A stretch of 7,200 nt of DNA, from the NCBI GenBank assembly GCA_007135795.1, contig SLIE01000463.1:1-7200 (forward strand), given 5' to 3'. Both the position numbers and the translations under genes were made by a program. Every line of letters starts with the position of its first letter. The stretch's first letter is position 1. The stretch is from Desulfobacterales bacterium. Lineage in GTDB: Bacteria > Desulfobacterota > Desulfobacteria > Desulfobacterales > Desulfosalsimonadaceae. Below are positions 5,822 through 7,200 of the stretch, one piece after another. The notes below the pieces were generated by a model. It saw only the letters and a program-made list of their open reading frames with translations. It ran no database searches and was not told the DNA's origin.

Positions 5822-7135
5822 CTATAGAATCAATTCAAGGAATTTAAAAATGATCATGGAAGTAATCGCTGCCACAGGGACGGTCAGGACCCAATACAGC
5901 ATGATTTTAGAAACAATACCGAAATTAACCGATTCCATGCCGCGAGCAAGCCCGATACCCATGACACCGCCCACGGCTGCGTGGGATGTGGATACCGGCA
6001 ACCCGAGTTTCGAGGCCAAAAGCACGGTGGTAGCCGCGGCAAACGTAACTGCATAACCGCGCGTGTTGGTGAGGATGGTGATCCGCTCGCCAACGGTCCG
6101 GATGACCTTTGCGCCGCCCATGGCGATACCGATTGCAATGCCCACGCCACCGTACAGTAACAGGTAATACGGCACGGGAACCTGGGCAGCCACTTCTCCG
6201 GCCCTCGCCAGGGAATAAATCAGTGCCAGGGGACCGATGGCATTCGCCACGTCGTTTGCGCCAAGCGCAAGTGCCACGTAACATGACGTGCCGATCTGGA
6301 TCATGCGAAATACCATCTCCGGATCCCGGGACGCCCCCGGCTTTGAAAAATGCCGGCGCAAAAGATTGCGACCGCCGAAACCGCCTGCAACACCAATGAC
6401 CGAAGCAACCAGAAGCGCGGTGATTTCCCCCACAGCCATGGCCGTCCCCATGGGTGTTTTGAACAGAAACGACATCACCACCACGAATACGGCCAGACCG
6501 ATAAAGACGGGAGAAAACCTGAGGGCATCGGAAAATGGGTCATAGCGGGAAAGTACAAACTTGACGATGGTTTTGAACATGATAAACGCAATTGCCATGC
6601 TGAAAACCGGCGATATTATCCAACTGCCGACCACAGCGCTCAGCCCCCCCCAGTTTATAACGCCAAAACCACCCGTCGCAATCCCAAACCCTACCATGGA
6701 ACCCACAATGGAGTGCGTGGTCGATATCGGCATGGACTTCCAGGTGGCAAAGGAAATCCACAGGGATGCGGACATCAGTGCCGATAAAGCACCGATCATT
6801 GCAATCCGGGAATCTTCAAGAACATGGGGTGATACGATACCGCCCCGGATCGTATCCGTGACATGAGACCCGATAAAGGTGGCGCCAATGATCACCAGAA
6901 TACCCGCAATGATGACAGCCTGGCGGAGTGTAATTGCCTTGGCCCCCACAGCAGGGGCCATGGAGTTTGCCACATCGTTTGCACCGATGTTCCAGGACAT
7001 GTGGAAACATACAATGAAACCCAGTGCTAAAATGACATATTCTATTGGCATCAGCATTAACCATGTTAAGGTTAGAGTGCTATTTAGTGCCTGAACGAAA
7101 ACCGTCTTTTTCGCCAATCTCTGCGTCCGGCTCAA
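5822..7135 (-). CDS. pit: Inorganic phosphate transporter, PiT family
   Basis: This cation-coupled, low-affinity phosphate permease of the inner membrane shows the internal duplication of the family. GANDVANS (51-58) is mirrored by GANDVANA (292-299), and PISTTHS (136-142) by PVSTSHA (380-386). About ten or more hydrophobic segments surround a polar central loop near 256-278. It belongs to the ~400-aa bacterial type with the WNIGANDVANSM opening, not the longer E. coli PitA type. The start is uncertain. The longest frame starts with TTG (7135-7133), which has a GAGG (7144-7147) 8 nt upstream, giving 437 aa with about 28 extra N-terminal residues. The ATGs at 7057 and 7051 give the usual family N-terminus (MPIEYVILALGF) but lack a clear ribosome site. 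Metal-phosphate or arsenate uptake is possible for this family. The accessory gene follows 12 nt downstream. Confidence 0.94.
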   Translation of the reverse strand: MSRTQRLAKKTVFVQALNSTLTLTWLMLMPIEYVILALGFIVCFHMSWNIGANDVANSMAPAVGAKAITLRQAVIIAGILVIIGATFIGSHVTDTIRGGIVSPHVLEDSRIAMIGALSALMSASLWISFATWKSMPISTTHSIVGSMVGFGIATGGFGVINWGGLSAVVGSWIISPVFSMAIAFIMFKTIVKFVLSRYDPFSDALRFSPVFIGLAVFVVVMSFLFKTPMGTAMAVGEITALLVASVIGVAGGFGGRNLLRRHFSKPGASRDPEMVFRMIQIGTSCYVALALGANDVANAIGPLALIYSLARAGEVAAQVPVPYYLLLYGGVGIAIGIAMGGAKVIRTVGERITILTNTRGYAVTFAAATTVLLASKLGLPVSTSHAAVGGVMGIGLARGMESVNFGIVSKIMLYWVLTVPVAAITSMIIFKFLELIL

Positions 7136-7180
7136 ATTTTAATCCTCAAAATACGTCCAGTATTCCTGCGGTTAAAATTT
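7134..7180. repeat. 47-nt symmetric imperfect inverted repeat at the pit start
   Basis: Outer arms AAATTTTAA (7134-7142) and TTAAAATTT (7172-7180) are exact reverse complements. Inner arms AATAC (7150-7154) and GTATT (7160-7164) close a 5-nt loop (GTCCA). The intervening 7-nt segments on each side are equal in length and partly pair, so the whole is symmetric about base 7157. On the minus strand it contains the GAGG that would serve the TTG start of pit. Confidence 0.55.
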
Positions 7181-7188
7181 TCGCCGTC

Positions 7189-7200
7189 CTTGACCTTGAC
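7189..7200. repeat. Two hexamer copies at the window edge
   Basis: CTTGAC occurs twice in tandem and runs into the window end. It may be the edge of a longer hexameric tandem array, but two copies alone are not significant. Confidence 0.2.

Overview
The window looks like a chromosomal segment of a Gram-negative bacterium. A deltaproteobacterial or Desulfobacterota host is my guess. It rests on the lipoprotein-type binding protein, moderately high GC, use of TTG starts, the sodium/proton-type Pit plus PhoU-like pair, and a small hypothetical protein whose CP-x-D-W-x-P motif I associate only loosely with sulfate reducers. No rRNA, tRNA, CRISPR array, insertion sequence or phage gene is visible.

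Left half (1-3632, all on the minus strand): a carbohydrate ABC importer operon. In transcription order it runs: a 102-aa helical hypothetical protein (3632-3324), a solute-binding lipoprotein (3301-2018), a MalF-type permease (1908-997), a MalG-type permease (995-162) and the first 23 codons of a MalK/UgpC-type ATPase (71 to the window edge). Together they form a complete CUT1-type importer: a binding protein, two permease subunits and an ATPase. The substrate cannot be read from the sequence.

Centre (3633-4059): a divergent intergenic region of about 430 bases. It carries a possible sigma-70 promoter towards the ABC operon. Towards the right-hand gene it carries a near-consensus sigma-54 (-24/-12) promoter, with a perfect 9-bp inverted repeat just upstream of it. 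The plus-strand gene that follows (4060-5103) encodes an AI-2E/PerM-family membrane protein.

Right half (5104-7200, minus strand): a two-gene phosphate uptake operon, pit (7135-5822) followed 12 nt later by a PhoU-like Pit accessory protein (5809-5141). It converges on the AI-2E gene across 37 nt. The pit start lies on the edge of a 47-nt symmetric imperfect inverted repeat, and the last 12 bases of the window are two copies of a hexamer.

The gene content is ordinary transport. I found no convincing undescribed system. The points most worth a second look are the sigma-54/palindrome arrangement, the unassigned small gene heading the sugar operon, and the inverted repeat at the pit start.
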